Shown here piece after piece: positions 41,947 to 50,737 of a stretch of 64,000 bases of DNA. The stretch covers positions 310,001-374,000 of the forward strand of contig NZ_JAVHZV010000030.1 in NCBI RefSeq assembly GCF_031119625.1, in the 5' to 3' direction. The position numbers were made by a program, and so were the translations under genes. This DNA comes from Pseudomonas sp. G34 (GTDB taxonomy: Bacteria > Pseudomonadota > Gammaproteobacteria > Pseudomonadales > Pseudomonadaceae). The notes beneath the pieces are model-generated. The model was not told where the DNA came from. It searched no databases and worked only from the letters and a program-made list of their open reading frames with translations. Numbering within the stretch: the first letter of the stretch is position 1; every line of letters starts with the position of its first letter.

Positions 41947-43788
41947 ATGTCCTTTGCCTCCCTCGGTCTCTCCGAGGCTTTAGTCCGTGCGGTCGAAGCC
42001 GCCGGCTACACCCAGCCCACTCCGGTGCAACAGCGGGCCATCCCCGCCGCGTTGCAAGGTCGCGACCTGATGGTTGCAGCCCAGACGGGTACAGGTAAGA
42101 CAGGCGGTTTCGCGCTGCCGATCCTCGAGCGACTGTTCCCCAACGGTCACCCGGATCGCGAACAACGCCACGGCCCGAAACAGCCCCGCGTGCTGGTGCT
42201 CACCCCCACTCGCGAGCTGGCCGCCCAGGTGCACGACAGCTTCAAGCTGTATGCCCGTGATCTGAAATTCGTCAGCACCTGCATCTTTGGTGGTGTTGGC
42301 ATGAACCCGCAGGTTCAGGCACTGGCCAAGGGCGTCGACGTCCTGGTCGCCTGCCCGGGTCGCCTGCTCGACCTCGCCGGGCAAGGCAGCGTCGATCTGT
42401 CCCACGTGGAAATCCTCGTGCTGGACGAAGCCGACCGCATGCTCGACATGGGCTTCATTCACGATGTGAAGAAAGTCCTCGCCCGCCTGCCGGCCAAGCG
42501 TCAGAACCTGCTGTTCTCGGCGACCTTCTCGAAGGACATCACCGACCTGGCTGGCAAGCTCCTGCACAATCCGGAGCGCATCGAAGTCACGCCGCCGAAC
42601 ACCACGGTCGAACGTATCGAGCAGCGCGCATTCCGCCTGGCTGCCAGCCATAAACGCGCCCTGCTCGCTCACCTGATCACCGCAGGCGCCTGGGAACAGG
42701 TGCTGGTGTTCACCCGTACCAAGCATGGCGCCAACCGCCTGGCCGAGTACCTGGACAAACACGGCCTGCCGGCCGTGGCGATTCACGGCAACAAGAGCCA
42801 GAACGCCCGCACCAAAGCCCTGGCCGACTTCAAGGCCAACAAGGTGCGCATCCTGGTCGCTACCGATATCGCCGCCCGCGGCCTGGACATCGACCAGTTG
42901 CCTCACGTGGTCAACTTCGAGCTGCCCAACGTCGAGGAAGATTACGTGCACCGTATCGGCCGTACCGGTCGTGCCGGTCGTAGCGGTGAGGCGATCTCCC
43001 TGGTCGCGCCGGACGAAGAGAAGCTGCTCAAGGGCATCGAGCGGATGACCAAGCAGAAGATCCCGGACGGCGACCTGATGGGCTTCGATGCCAGCAAGGT
43101 CGAGGCCGAGCGCCCGGAAGTGCGCGAGCCGCAGAAGCCGCGCCAGCCGCGTGGTGCCAAGCCGGAAGGCGAGCGCCAGAATGGCGGCCGCCGCGACAAA
43201 GGCAAGGATGGCGGCCGAGCGAAAACTCAGCCCCAGGCCAAAGCCAAGCCAGCTCGCGGCCAGCAGCCACGTAGCCAGGCACGCCCAGCGCCTGTTGCAG
43301 GTGCCCCGGCGCTGCCGCCGGATCGCGCGCCGGACGAATTCCGCGATGACGAGATCGACAACTTCGGTAACCGCGCTGATTACGTACCGACCCAGGAGAA
43401 GCCGCAAGGCCGTGGCCGCCGTCCAGGCGCCGGGCAGAATGCCGGCGGCCAGGCTCCACGTGCCCAGGGCAAAGGCCCGCGTACCGGCGGCGCAGGTGCC
43501 AATGGCGGTGGCAAACGTCAGGGCCAGGGTCAAGGCGGCGGTCGCAACCGCGGCGGCGACAACCGTGGCCGTGGCGCACGTGACAACGTCACCACATCGC
43601 TGAATCGCGATGAGTTGCCACGTCGTGAAGGCCCGCGCCGGGACACGCCCGAGAAGCAGCCGATCATCATGCACAAGGCGTCGCGCAGTGATCGCCTGCC
43701 GACCGCCGAACAGCTCGATCAGCTGCCAAGCAGCCGCCCACGTGGCGAGAAGCCCGCCCTGCTGACCCGCAACCGCGACAGCGAGTGA
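41947..43788 (+). CDS. rhlE: DEAD-box RNA helicase RhlE
   Basis: 613-aa ATP-dependent RNA helicase. The core (residues 1-375) has all motifs: Q motif around PTPVQQRAIP, AQTGTGKT, PTRELAAQV, DEAD, SAT, ARGLDID and HRIGRTGRAG. The C-terminal 240 residues are disordered and very basic, rich in Arg, Gly, Gln and Pro with RGG-like repeats, typical of RhlE tails that mediate RNA binding and condensate formation. RhlE helicases act in RNA decay, ribosome assembly and cold growth. It stands alone, with its own promoter region and two tandem hairpins downstream; the position resembles PA0428. Confidence 0.95.
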   Translation: MSFASLGLSEALVRAVEAAGYTQPTPVQQRAIPAALQGRDLMVAAQTGTGKTGGFALPILERLFPNGHPDREQRHGPKQPRVLVLTPTRELAAQVHDSFKLYARDLKFVSTCIFGGVGMNPQVQALAKGVDVLVACPGRLLDLAGQGSVDLSHVEILVLDEADRMLDMGFIHDVKKVLARLPAKRQNLLFSATFSKDITDLAGKLLHNPERIEVTPPNTTVERIEQRAFRLAASHKRALLAHLITAGAWEQVLVFTRTKHGANRLAEYLDKHGLPAVAIHGNKSQNARTKALADFKANKVRILVATDIAARGLDIDQLPHVVNFELPNVEEDYVHRIGRTGRAGRSGEAISLVAPDEEKLLKGIERMTKQKIPDGDLMGFDASKVEAERPEVREPQKPRQPRGAKPEGERQNGGRRDKGKDGGRAKTQPQAKAKPARGQQPRSQARPAPVAGAPALPPDRAPDEFRDDEIDNFGNRADYVPTQEKPQGRGRRPGAGQNAGGQAPRAQGKGPRTGGAGANGGGKRQGQGQGGGRNRGGDNRGRGARDNVTTSLNRDELPRREGPRRDTPEKQPIIMHKASRSDRLPTAEQLDQLPSSRPRGEKPALLTRNRDSE

Positions 43789-43797
43789 TGGCTGATT

Positions 43798-43826
43798 GAA
43801 TACCCGGGCCTGCGGCCTGGGTATTC
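43798..43826. other. Hairpin after rhlE
   Basis: GAATACCCGGGCC / GGCCTGGGTATTC, 13 bp with one G-T wobble and a 3-nt loop, ten bases after the rhlE stop. It is the first of two tandem hairpins. Confidence 0.7.
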
Positions 43827-43836
43827 AACCGCTCAA

Positions 43837-43865
43837 AAAAACGCCGGCTCAAAGCCGGCGTTTTT
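43837..43865. terminator. Bidirectional terminator between rhlE and the yceI gene
   Basis: Perfect 13-bp stem AAAAACGCCGGCT / AGCCGGCGTTTTT with a CAA loop; A- and T-tracts serve both convergent genes. Confidence 0.93.
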
Positions 43866-43886
43866 GTTTCTAGCGTCAGGCCAGGC

Positions 43887-44465
43887 TTACTGGCGCACGC
43901 CTTCCACCGAGATGATCAGCTCGACTTCTTGCGAAGCCGGGCCCAGATCCTTCTCGATGTTGAAGTCTTTCAGCTTCAGCTTGGTGCTGCCCTCGAAACC
44001 GGCGCGGTAGCCGCCCCATGGGTCGTCGCCCTGGCCAATGAACTTGGCAGCGATCACCACCGGCTTGGTCACGCCGTTGAGGGTCAGGTCACCGGTGATG
44101 TCGGCGCTGTCCTTGCCGGTCGACTTGACCGAAGTGGACTTGAAGGTCGCCGTCGGGTTCTTGCTGACGTTGAGGAAGTCGGCACTGCGGATGTGCTTGT
44201 CGCGCTCGGCGTGGTTGGTGTCGACGCTCTCGGTCTTCAGGGTCACGTTGACCTTGCTGGCTTCCGGGTTCTTCTCGTCGAAGGTGAAGGAGCCGTCGAA
44301 ATCCTTGAAGGTGCCGTACAGCCAGCTGTAGCCCAGGTGGCTGATCTTGAAATTGACGAAGGCATGCTGGCCTTCTTTATCGATGGCGTAATCAGCGGCC
44401 ATTGCCTGGCCTGCGCCCAGCAGTGCGGTGCCCAGTGCCAGTGCAGCGAAAGTCTTCTTCAACAT
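43887..44465 (-). CDS. YceI-family periplasmic lipid-binding protein
   Basis: 192-aa secreted lipocalin-like barrel that binds long isoprenoid or other amphipathic lipids. The signal peptide is MLKKTFAALALGTALLGAGQAMA, and the mature chain begins ADYAIDKEGQHAFVNFKISHLGYSWLYGTF, the standard YceI start, with HIRSADFLNV and GDLTLNGVTKPV following. ATG 44465 is preferred over the longer frame (44507) because it starts the signal peptide and has AAGGAG upstream. It lies 63 bp behind a cytochrome b561 gene, the common YceI-b561 pair. The equivalent P. aeruginosa protein (PA0423) has been described as the small protease PasP; I see no protease motif. Confidence 0.93.
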   Translation of the reverse strand: MLKKTFAALALGTALLGAGQAMAADYAIDKEGQHAFVNFKISHLGYSWLYGTFKDFDGSFTFDEKNPEASKVNVTLKTESVDTNHAERDKHIRSADFLNVSKNPTATFKSTSVKSTGKDSADITGDLTLNGVTKPVVIAAKFIGQGDDPWGGYRAGFEGSTKLKLKDFNIEKDLGPASQEVELIISVEGVRQ

Positions 44466-44528
44466 GAGAACTCCTTGTGAGACGAAAGTAACGGCATTGC
44501 AAGGCAATGCCGAAGAAACAGCAGAGAA

Positions 44529-45074
44529 TCAGCGCCCAAAGATGCGCAGCAGCGTGCGATCACGGTCGATAACGTGGTGTTTCAGTGCCGCCAGACCGTG
44601 CAGAACCGCAAAGATCACGATAGCCCAGGCCAGGTACTCGTGGATCAGCCCGGCCACATCGCCCTGATTGGGAATGCTGGTCACGCTCGCCGGCACCTCG
44701 AACCAACCGAACACGCTGATACCGCGGCCATCGGCGGTGGAGATCAGGTAGCCGGAAGTCATCAGCACGAACAGTCCCAGATACAGAAAGCCGTGCCCCA
44801 GCTTGCTGGCCACCCGCGTCAGCCGACCGTGTTCGGGCAACGCTGGCGGTGGCGGGCTGGCCAGGCGCCACAGCAGGCGAGCCAGCATGACGATGAACAG
44901 CAGGATGCCGATGCTCTTGTGGATGTTCGGCGCCGTCTGATACCAGCCACTGTAGTAGCTAAGGCCGACCATCCAGAAGCCAAGTGCGAACAGACCGAAC
45001 ACCGCAATGGCCACCAGCCAGTGCAGGGCAACGCTGATGAGACCGTAACGGAACGTAGAATTGCGCCACTGCAT
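44529..45074 (-). CDS. Cytochrome b561 family protein (upstream of yceI)
   Basis: 181-aa inner-membrane dihaem cytochrome with four membrane helices and the expected histidines (first helix SVALHWLVA, second NIHKSIG, others near KLGHGFLYLG and LAALKHHVID). Bacterial b561 proteins move electrons between quinol and periplasmic or superoxide substrates. The start MQWRNSTFRYG at 45074 is the family N-terminus; an ATG at 45101 would add nine residues. It is co-directional with yceI, a pair conserved across proteobacteria, suggesting isoprenoid-quinone handling. It is divergent from the membrane hydroxylase gene. Confidence 0.9.
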   Translation of the reverse strand: MQWRNSTFRYGLISVALHWLVAIAVFGLFALGFWMVGLSYYSGWYQTAPNIHKSIGILLFIVMLARLLWRLASPPPPALPEHGRLTRVASKLGHGFLYLGLFVLMTSGYLISTADGRGISVFGWFEVPASVTSIPNQGDVAGLIHEYLAWAIVIFAVLHGLAALKHHVIDRDRTLLRIFGR

Positions 45075-45691
45075 GGCAGGCTTCCCTAATTCAAGATCCA
45101 ACAGAGAGTAGCGGCAAACCTATCGATTTAAAGCGGAAAGTTTCGCTATCACCGATCGAGACAGGCGATATTCGGGCCCGTGCGTCGGCTGGAGAATAGT
45201 ATCAACACCGCCCTGGTGACGATGAGGTGGTGGATTTCCTTACCGCGCCCGCCGCTCGCCTTGCCACTCGAACGCGCTCCCAACGCAGCAATGTCGCTGC
45301 CCGGCCGGCTCACTTCACACGTCAACAGCAGCGTTACAGGTCGGTGATCCGAGCCCTACAGGGCACAGGAGCACCGCTGAACGTTCGACTCACCCGCCCA
45401 TTGGCCTCTTCGGCGACCGATATCCGGGCCACGGGCGAACGCCCAGGCCCGAACTCACCCAACTACCATCTCACTGATTCGAATGGCTTTTCTGCGCGGC
45501 GCCCGGCTGCCGAGAACCTGTTACGTACCGTTAATTAACCGTTATCCAACTTGTCCGGGGTAAGCCCGCCGAGCAGCATCGAGACCGCCCGTTGCAACAA
45601 GCCGTCCGAGCGGGCCTGCAAGGAGAAAAAGAAGCGAGGCTATCCATGGCCTCAAAACAATAACAAGACAAGAAATGGCGAGGTACTAACT
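45075..45691. promoter_or_regulatory. 617-bp divergent region before the hydroxylase gene; no gene seen
   Basis: It separates the leftward b561-yceI pair from the rightward hydroxylase. A + strand frame (45227-45538) lacks protein-like composition. Near 45521-45546 an AT-rich patch has the palindrome GTTAATTAAC (45530-45539) and a repeated ACCGTTA, a plausible operator or promoter for the hydroxylase. No tRNA or repeat remnant is convincing. Confidence 0.5.
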
Positions 45692-46672
45692 ATGACGATG
45701 CATAGCATCTGGGAATCCATTGTCGCCTTCTATGAGCCAACGCTTGAAATAGTGAGCTTATGGGCCCTCGGACTTCCTCTTTTCGTGACCGTCATCGCGG
45801 TGATGTTCATTCTCTCGCAAAAGTGGCAGGGCCCCCTGACCCTGGCTTCTCTGGCCAACGCGGCCTTTCCCAAGGCGCAATATCAACACCCCTCATCACG
45901 GGTGGACATGTGGAACGGCATCATCCTGTTGCTGATCGGCTTTCCCATGGTTGGCGTCATCGCCATCAATGGCATCGCCATTGCCGACAACCTAGGGGCG
46001 TATTTCAATGCCGAGTGGGGCGCCCGAGAGCCGCTGATCACCTCCACCTGGCTGCTCGTCACCGTCCAGTTCCTGGTGTATTTCATGAGCGTCGACTTCG
46101 TGGGGTACTGGGTACATCGCTGGTGTCATACCAACGCCCATCTCTGGCACCTGCACAAGCCTCACCATACCGCCGAGACCCTGACGCCCTGGACGCTGTT
46201 CCGCCAGCACCCCATCGAGTTCTTCGGCCTGAACATCATCCCGGCGGTCGTCGGCGGGGCCTTCACCGGCGTGGTGCTCTATGCCACGGGCAGCCAGGTG
46301 CACCCCGGCATGGTGGCGGCGGTGGCCACGACGGCCTATATCGCCTTCTTCGTTATCGATGTGTTCTCCCACGTGCATATGCCGATCTCCTACGGGTGGT
46401 TGAACAGGATCGTTCTGGCGCCGGTGATGCATAACCTTCATCACAGCATGGAGCCCCAGCACTGGGACAAGAACAATGCCGTCATCCTGACGCTCTGGGA
46501 CTGGATGTTCGGAACCCTCTACCTGCCCAAGAAAGGTGAAACCTGGCGCTGGGGCTGCAACGACGACGAATACGGACCGAACAATCCGCACAACACCCTG
46601 AAGGGCTTCTATCTCGACCCATTCGTCACGCTCTGGCGGCACCTCAGAGAAGGCAAGAGCCCCAACCCATAG
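45692..46672 (+). CDS. Fatty-acid hydroxylase/sterol-desaturase superfamily membrane protein
   Basis: 326-aa integral-membrane di-iron protein. The three histidine clusters needed for metal binding are present: HRWCH (142-146), HKPHH (155-159) and HNLHH (247-251), with an extra HVH near 227-229. Five or so membrane helices flank them. The superfamily hydroxylates or desaturates lipids, carotenoids, sterols or alkylglycerols, and the substrate here cannot be read from sequence. ATG 45692 follows GAGGT at good spacing. It is followed by a nitroreductase-family gene after 146 bp containing a strong hairpin. It is not part of the P. aeruginosa gene order I recall, so probably accessory. Confidence 0.87.
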   Translation: MTMHSIWESIVAFYEPTLEIVSLWALGLPLFVTVIAVMFILSQKWQGPLTLASLANAAFPKAQYQHPSSRVDMWNGIILLLIGFPMVGVIAINGIAIADNLGAYFNAEWGAREPLITSTWLLVTVQFLVYFMSVDFVGYWVHRWCHTNAHLWHLHKPHHTAETLTPWTLFRQHPIEFFGLNIIPAVVGGAFTGVVLYATGSQVHPGMVAAVATTAYIAFFVIDVFSHVHMPISYGWLNRIVLAPVMHNLHHSMEPQHWDKNNAVILTLWDWMFGTLYLPKKGETWRWGCNDDEYGPNNPHNTLKGFYLDPFVTLWRHLREGKSPNP

Positions 46673-46698
46673 CGGGCTCGCGCACCTTGAACCCGGGC

Positions 46699-46732
46699 CG
46701 GCTGGCCTCCCTCGATAGCCGAGGGCCAGCCG
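46699..46732 (+). other. Hairpin between the hydroxylase and nitroreductase genes
   Basis: CGGCTGGCC (46699-46707) pairs with GGCCAGCCG (46724-46732), extended inward by CCTCG/CGAG pairs. No T-run follows; it may weaken read-through into the nitroreductase gene or stabilise the hydroxylase mRNA. Confidence 0.55.
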
Positions 46733-46818
46733 AGACAGCCAAGGGGACGCGCGTGCGCTCTCCGAGCCTGTTTCCAACCCAGCAGCGGCTAATGAAACGT
46801 CCAAGAAGGAAATCCGAC

Positions 46819-47451
46819 ATGGCATTGCAAGACCAACTCCATTGGCGCTACGCCACAAAGAGCTATAACGGCCACAAGGTGGAGCCAGAGAACGTCGACT
46901 CGATTCTCGACGCCATCCGCCTGGCCCCGAGCAGCTCGGGGCTGCAGCCTTTCAAGGTATTGGTGATCAGCGACGGCGCCTTGAAAGCACGGTTGCAGCC
47001 GATCTGCGCCAATCAGCAACAGATTGGCCAATCCTCTCATCTGTTGGTTTTCGCTGCCTGGGACGCCTACACGCCTGAGCGGATCAACGATTTTTTTGCC
47101 TACAGCAACGGCATCCGCAATCTGCCGGCAAGCGTTACCGATGACTACCGGCTGTCGCTACTCGATTCGTTCGCCAGCATGAGCCGGGAGCAGCAGTATT
47201 TTCACGCAGCCAAACAGTGCTACATCGCCCTGGGGTTCGCACTGCTGGCAGCTGCCGAACGTCGCGTGGATGCCACGCCCATGGAAGGCTTCGACAACCA
47301 GGCGCTGGATGCACTGCTGGATCTTCCCGAACAGGGCCTGGCCAGCGCCGTGCTGATGACCCTTGGCTATCGGGATGTCGAAAGCGACTGGCTGGCAAAG
47401 CTCGAGAAGGTTCGCCGCACCAAGCAGGAGCTGTTCGTGGAGATCAAATAG
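46819..47451 (+). CDS. Nitroreductase-family NAD(P)H oxidoreductase
   Basis: 210-aa FMN-dependent protein of the NfsB-like nitroreductase superfamily: N-terminal FMN-phosphate motif (RYATKSYNG), LAPSSSGLQPFKV, the QQIGQSSHLLVF strand and the C-terminal FMN loop LGYRDVESDWLAKLEKVRR. Members reduce nitroaromatics, quinones or flavins, and some serve as redox partners. ATG 46819 has AAGGA eight bases upstream. It is downstream of the hydroxylase on the same strand and convergent with the membrane-anchored regulator. A role as electron donor for the hydroxylase is possible but speculative. Confidence 0.88.
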   Translation: MALQDQLHWRYATKSYNGHKVEPENVDSILDAIRLAPSSSGLQPFKVLVISDGALKARLQPICANQQQIGQSSHLLVFAAWDAYTPERINDFFAYSNGIRNLPASVTDDYRLSLLDSFASMSREQQYFHAAKQCYIALGFALLAAAERRVDATPMEGFDNQALDALLDLPEQGLASAVLMTLGYRDVESDWLAKLEKVRRTKQELFVEIK

Positions 47452-47595
47452 CCTGCCCCCAAAAGGCTGAATGTGCCGGCCTGAGCTGGGCAGCTCGACA
47501 GCCACTGCCGAGCAGCTCGTGCAGGCGCGGTGCATCGGCTATCCGACACCTGCAAGCCCCGGGATAGGCGGCGCCCTCTGCAACCACAGGCCTGA

Positions 47596-48903
47596 TCAGT
47601 TGCCGCGTCGCAGGGCGGCCTCATCAACCTCTCGCGCCTTGGGCGCAGCCGCGCCAGGCGGCGCCCCGTTCGCCCGCCACATCCGAGCGACGTCAAGCGG
47701 GCGGGCGATCAGCAATTTGCCCGATACATTCGACGGACCAAATGTGCGCACCTCGTAAAGGGCCTCGAAGGCCTCGCTGCCACCCAGGCGGGCTTGCAAA
47801 CGACCGAGTTCGTCGCCATCGGCAGCAATATGCCCGGCCTCGACGAGCGCGGGATCCATTACCCCCGCAACCACGACGACGTGATTGCCTGCAGGCCCCG
47901 GAAAACGGGCAAGGTATGCGTAATCACGGCGCATGATTCCCTGGCTGGAAGGCTCGTCCCAATCGGCCTGGAAGCGCTCCCCGCTCGCCTTGTCGACAAG
48001 CGTGTCGCCACTCGCCGACAGCGAAAAACCGGAAATATCGAAAAACGGCTCCTGCAAATCGCCAAGGGTGTCGAGCAAGCCGACATAAACGATATCCTGA
48101 TTGCTCAGCATCTCGTTGGTGAACCGTGACGTCGTCACGTGCCTGATCGGCCTTGCACCTGCCCCCGTTGCCGCGGCCACGATTGGCGCCACCGAAACCA
48201 GGGCCGGTGCCAGCCCACTCGGCAAGTGATAGGCATTCATGTCGACATAGCCCTGGCCCTCGGGCGCCCTCTGCATGAACTGATTGAGCTGTTCGCTGGA
48301 CGCTATGCCGGGGTCGGCAATCATGCGCCTTACCGAGCCGTCAGCAGCGCGCTGGCCAAACACATAAAAATCACCGGAAACGATCATCACCGGCGCGCGG
48401 CTGTCTGCCAGGCCACGCCACAGAATGCTTTCGCTGCGCGGATCATCGGGAGATTTTGCCGCCAACCAAAGCCAGCCCCCGCCACCGAACACCAGCAAAA
48501 GCGCCAGCCCTGCGAGATACCGCCAACCAGGGGAGCTTCGCCACGAATGCTCGAGGCGTTCATCGGTTTCGTCTGGCGCGACCACCACCAGGCGATATTC
48601 GCCACGGGGTAGAACGAGCCGCTCACCCCGTTCATCTGCTGGCGCCGCATCCAGTTTCTTTCGCAGCCGGTGAATATGCACGCGCACCGTGGCATCGACC
48701 GCAAGATCCGCATCGCTGGCACGGCCAAACACCACGCGGGCAATCTCGATCTCCTTGGTTGCGGTCGCCGTCAGGGATCGTTCGAGGAGAAACTCGAACA
48801 GGCGAATCATCCGCCGCGATTTGCCGAGCAGCCCACTGTTGAAAATTCGTTGTGCGTGGGCAGCGAGCCGATGCTCCTCGCCCACGTCCTGCAACTCATC
48901 CAT
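47596..48903 (-). CDS. Membrane-anchored winged-helix regulator with unassigned periplasmic domain
   Basis: 435-aa one-component regulator of ToxR/CadC-like topology. Residues ~10-107 form a winged-helix DNA-binding domain (KEIEIARVVFGR, then VRVHIHRLRKKLDA as recognition helix, and RLVLPRGEYRL as wing). A single membrane helix follows at ~127-149, leaving about 285 residues in the periplasm. I recognise no known sensor fold there; it has no cysteine pair and shows a central stretch with DIVYVGLLDTLGD and DISGFSLSASGDTLV. It is convergent with the nitroreductase gene and is the only regulator in this block. Start 48903 is the first ATG of the frame. Confidence 0.8.
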   Translation of the reverse strand: MDELQDVGEEHRLAAHAQRIFNSGLLGKSRRMIRLFEFLLERSLTATATKEIEIARVVFGRASDADLAVDATVRVHIHRLRKKLDAAPADERGERLVLPRGEYRLVVVAPDETDERLEHSWRSSPGWRYLAGLALLLVFGGGGWLWLAAKSPDDPRSESILWRGLADSRAPVMIVSGDFYVFGQRAADGSVRRMIADPGIASSEQLNQFMQRAPEGQGYVDMNAYHLPSGLAPALVSVAPIVAAATGAGARPIRHVTTSRFTNEMLSNQDIVYVGLLDTLGDLQEPFFDISGFSLSASGDTLVDKASGERFQADWDEPSSQGIMRRDYAYLARFPGPAGNHVVVVAGVMDPALVEAGHIAADGDELGRLQARLGGSEAFEALYEVRTFGPSNVSGKLLIARPLDVARMWRANGAPPGAAAPKAREVDEAALRRGN

Positions 48904-49250
48904 TTCACGCCCCTGCCGCTCGTGACGGCATTGCGGATACGGCGCTTGGCCCGTTGCTCGACTTATGCGCCCGAGATCAGGATCCGCGTGCCCCCGGATC
49001 AGGTTGACCGGTCAGCCCTAGCATAGGAGCAAGCTCACCTGCATCCGTAGCCCAAATTGGCACATGGCCGTACTTGCCGGAAAAACCGCCTGGCCGCTAT
49101 CCAGGTAACCGGCGGGGCCGCGCCGCGCGCAGCGAACATGAAACGTTTCGGTCAGCGCCTATGGGCTGCTGCGGTAAATGCCCTGCACATGCCCCGATGA
49201 AGCCGAACCTTCTGATAGGCTTGCCCGCTGACAATTGGGAGAGCGACTCG
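48904..49250. promoter_or_regulatory. 347-bp divergent region, winged-helix regulator / bioA
   Basis: No gene is seen. The bioA frame is open back to 49074, but its upstream part is not protein-like. I found no clear -35/-10 pair or palindrome long enough to call an operator. Confidence 0.4.
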
Positions 49251-50654
49251 ATGAGCAACCAACACTGGATGCAGCGTGACCTGGACGTCCTCTGGCACCC
49301 CTGTACACAGATGAAGGACCACGAGCGCCTGCCGCTGATTCCGATCCGCCGCGGCGAAGGCGTGTGGCTGGAAGACTTCGAGGGCAAACGCTACCTGGAT
49401 GCGGTGAGCTCCTGGTGGGTCAACGTGTTTGGCCATGCCAACCCGCGCATCGGCGAGCGCATCAAGCAGCAGGTCGATCAGCTCGAGCACGTGATGCTGG
49501 CCGGTTTCAGCCACCAGCCGGTGGTGGAGCTGTCCGAACGCCTGGTGCGCATCACCCCGGAAGGCCTGAACCGGGTGTTCTACGCCGACAATGGCTCTTC
49601 CGGCATCGAAGTGGCGCTGAAGATGAGCTTCCACTACTGGCTCAACAGCGGCCAACCGGCGAAAAAACGCTTCGTGACCCTGACCAACAGCTACCACGGC
49701 GAAACCGTGGCGGCGATGTCGGTGGGCGACGTCGCGCTGTTCACCGACACCTACAAGGCGCTGTTGCTCGACACCCTCAAGGTGCCGAGCCCCGACTGCT
49801 ATCTGCGCCCCGAGGGGGTGAGCTGGGAAGCGCATTCCCGGACGATGTTCGCCGCCATGGAGCAGACCCTGGCCGAGCACCACCACGAAGTGGCGGCGGT
49901 GATCGTCGAGCCATTGATCCAGGGCGCCGGCGGCATGCGCATGTACCACCCGATCTACCTGACGCTGCTGCGCGAGGCATGCGACCGCTACGGCGTGCAC
50001 CTGATCCATGACGAGATCGCCGTCGGCTTCGGCCGCACCGGCACCATGTTCGCCTGCGAGCAGGCCGGCATCACCCCGGACTTTCTGGTGCTCTCCAAGG
50101 CGCTCACCGGCGGCTACCTGCCGATGGCCGCCGTGCTGACCACCGACGATGTCTACGCCGCTTTCTACGACGACTACGCCACCCTGCGCGCCTTCCTGCA
50201 CTCGCACACCTACACCGGCAACCCGCTGGCCTGCGCGGCGGCCCTGGCGACCCTGGATATCTTCGCGGAGGACGGCGTGATCGAGGCCAACAAGAAGCTG
50301 GCCAGCCGCATGGCCAGCGCCACTGCGCACCTGGCGGAGCACCCGCATGTCGCCGAGGTACGCCAGACCGGCATGGCCCTGGCCATCGAGATGGTCCAGG
50401 ACAAGGCCGGCAAGGTCGCCTACCCCTGGCAGGAACGCCGCGGCCTCAAGGTATACGAGCACGCCCTGACCCGCGGCGCCTTGCTGCGCCCGCTGGGCAG
50501 CGTGGTGTACTTCCTGCCACCCTATGTGATCAGCGAGGAGCAGATCGACTTTCTCGCCGACGTCGCCAGCGAAGGCATCGACCTGGCCACCCGCACCTCG
50601 CTCAGCGTGGCCGTTGCCGACACCCGCTACCCGGGCTTTCGTGACCCGGGCTAA
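49251..50654 (+). CDS. bioA: Adenosylmethionine-8-amino-7-oxononanoate aminotransferase BioA
   Basis: 467-aa PLP enzyme of biotin synthesis that makes 7,8-diaminopelargonate using SAM as amino donor. BioA hallmarks are the N-terminal LWHPCTQM, SSWWVNVFGHANP, DNGSSGIEVALKM, the HDEIAVGFGRTG aspartate and the Schiff-base lysine in LSKALTGGYLPM. The open frame starts at 49074, but ATG 49251 (MSNQHWMQRDLDVLWHPCTQ) is the family start and follows GGGAG. The remaining bio genes are not in the window. It is followed by rsmE after 83 bp, the same order as PA0420-PA0419. Confidence 0.95.
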   Translation: MSNQHWMQRDLDVLWHPCTQMKDHERLPLIPIRRGEGVWLEDFEGKRYLDAVSSWWVNVFGHANPRIGERIKQQVDQLEHVMLAGFSHQPVVELSERLVRITPEGLNRVFYADNGSSGIEVALKMSFHYWLNSGQPAKKRFVTLTNSYHGETVAAMSVGDVALFTDTYKALLLDTLKVPSPDCYLRPEGVSWEAHSRTMFAAMEQTLAEHHHEVAAVIVEPLIQGAGGMRMYHPIYLTLLREACDRYGVHLIHDEIAVGFGRTGTMFACEQAGITPDFLVLSKALTGGYLPMAAVLTTDDVYAAFYDDYATLRAFLHSHTYTGNPLACAAALATLDIFAEDGVIEANKKLASRMASATAHLAEHPHVAEVRQTGMALAIEMVQDKAGKVAYPWQERRGLKVYEHALTRGALLRPLGSVVYFLPPYVISEEQIDFLADVASEGIDLATRTSLSVAVADTRYPGFRDPG

Positions 50655-50737
50655 AGGCCGCAGCAAGTCTCTGGTAACAGCGGGGGCGTCAGGTGCTTTA
50701 AACTTGGCGCTTCGACTCGCCGCCTGTAGCTGCCCTT

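Noticed and set aside
45470..45490. T-loop-like GATTCGAAT suggesting a tRNA or attachment-site remnant
   Set aside because: No acceptor or anticodon stem can be built around it and no integrase is nearby.
45227..45538. Rightward 103-codon frame before the hydroxylase gene
   Set aside because: Arg/Ala/Pro-rich, no ribosome site and no similarity to anything I know; the region looks regulatory.
48904..49250. Sigma-54 promoter (TGGCAC...TTGC) before bioA
   Set aside because: The GG to GC spacing is 15 instead of the required 10 bases.
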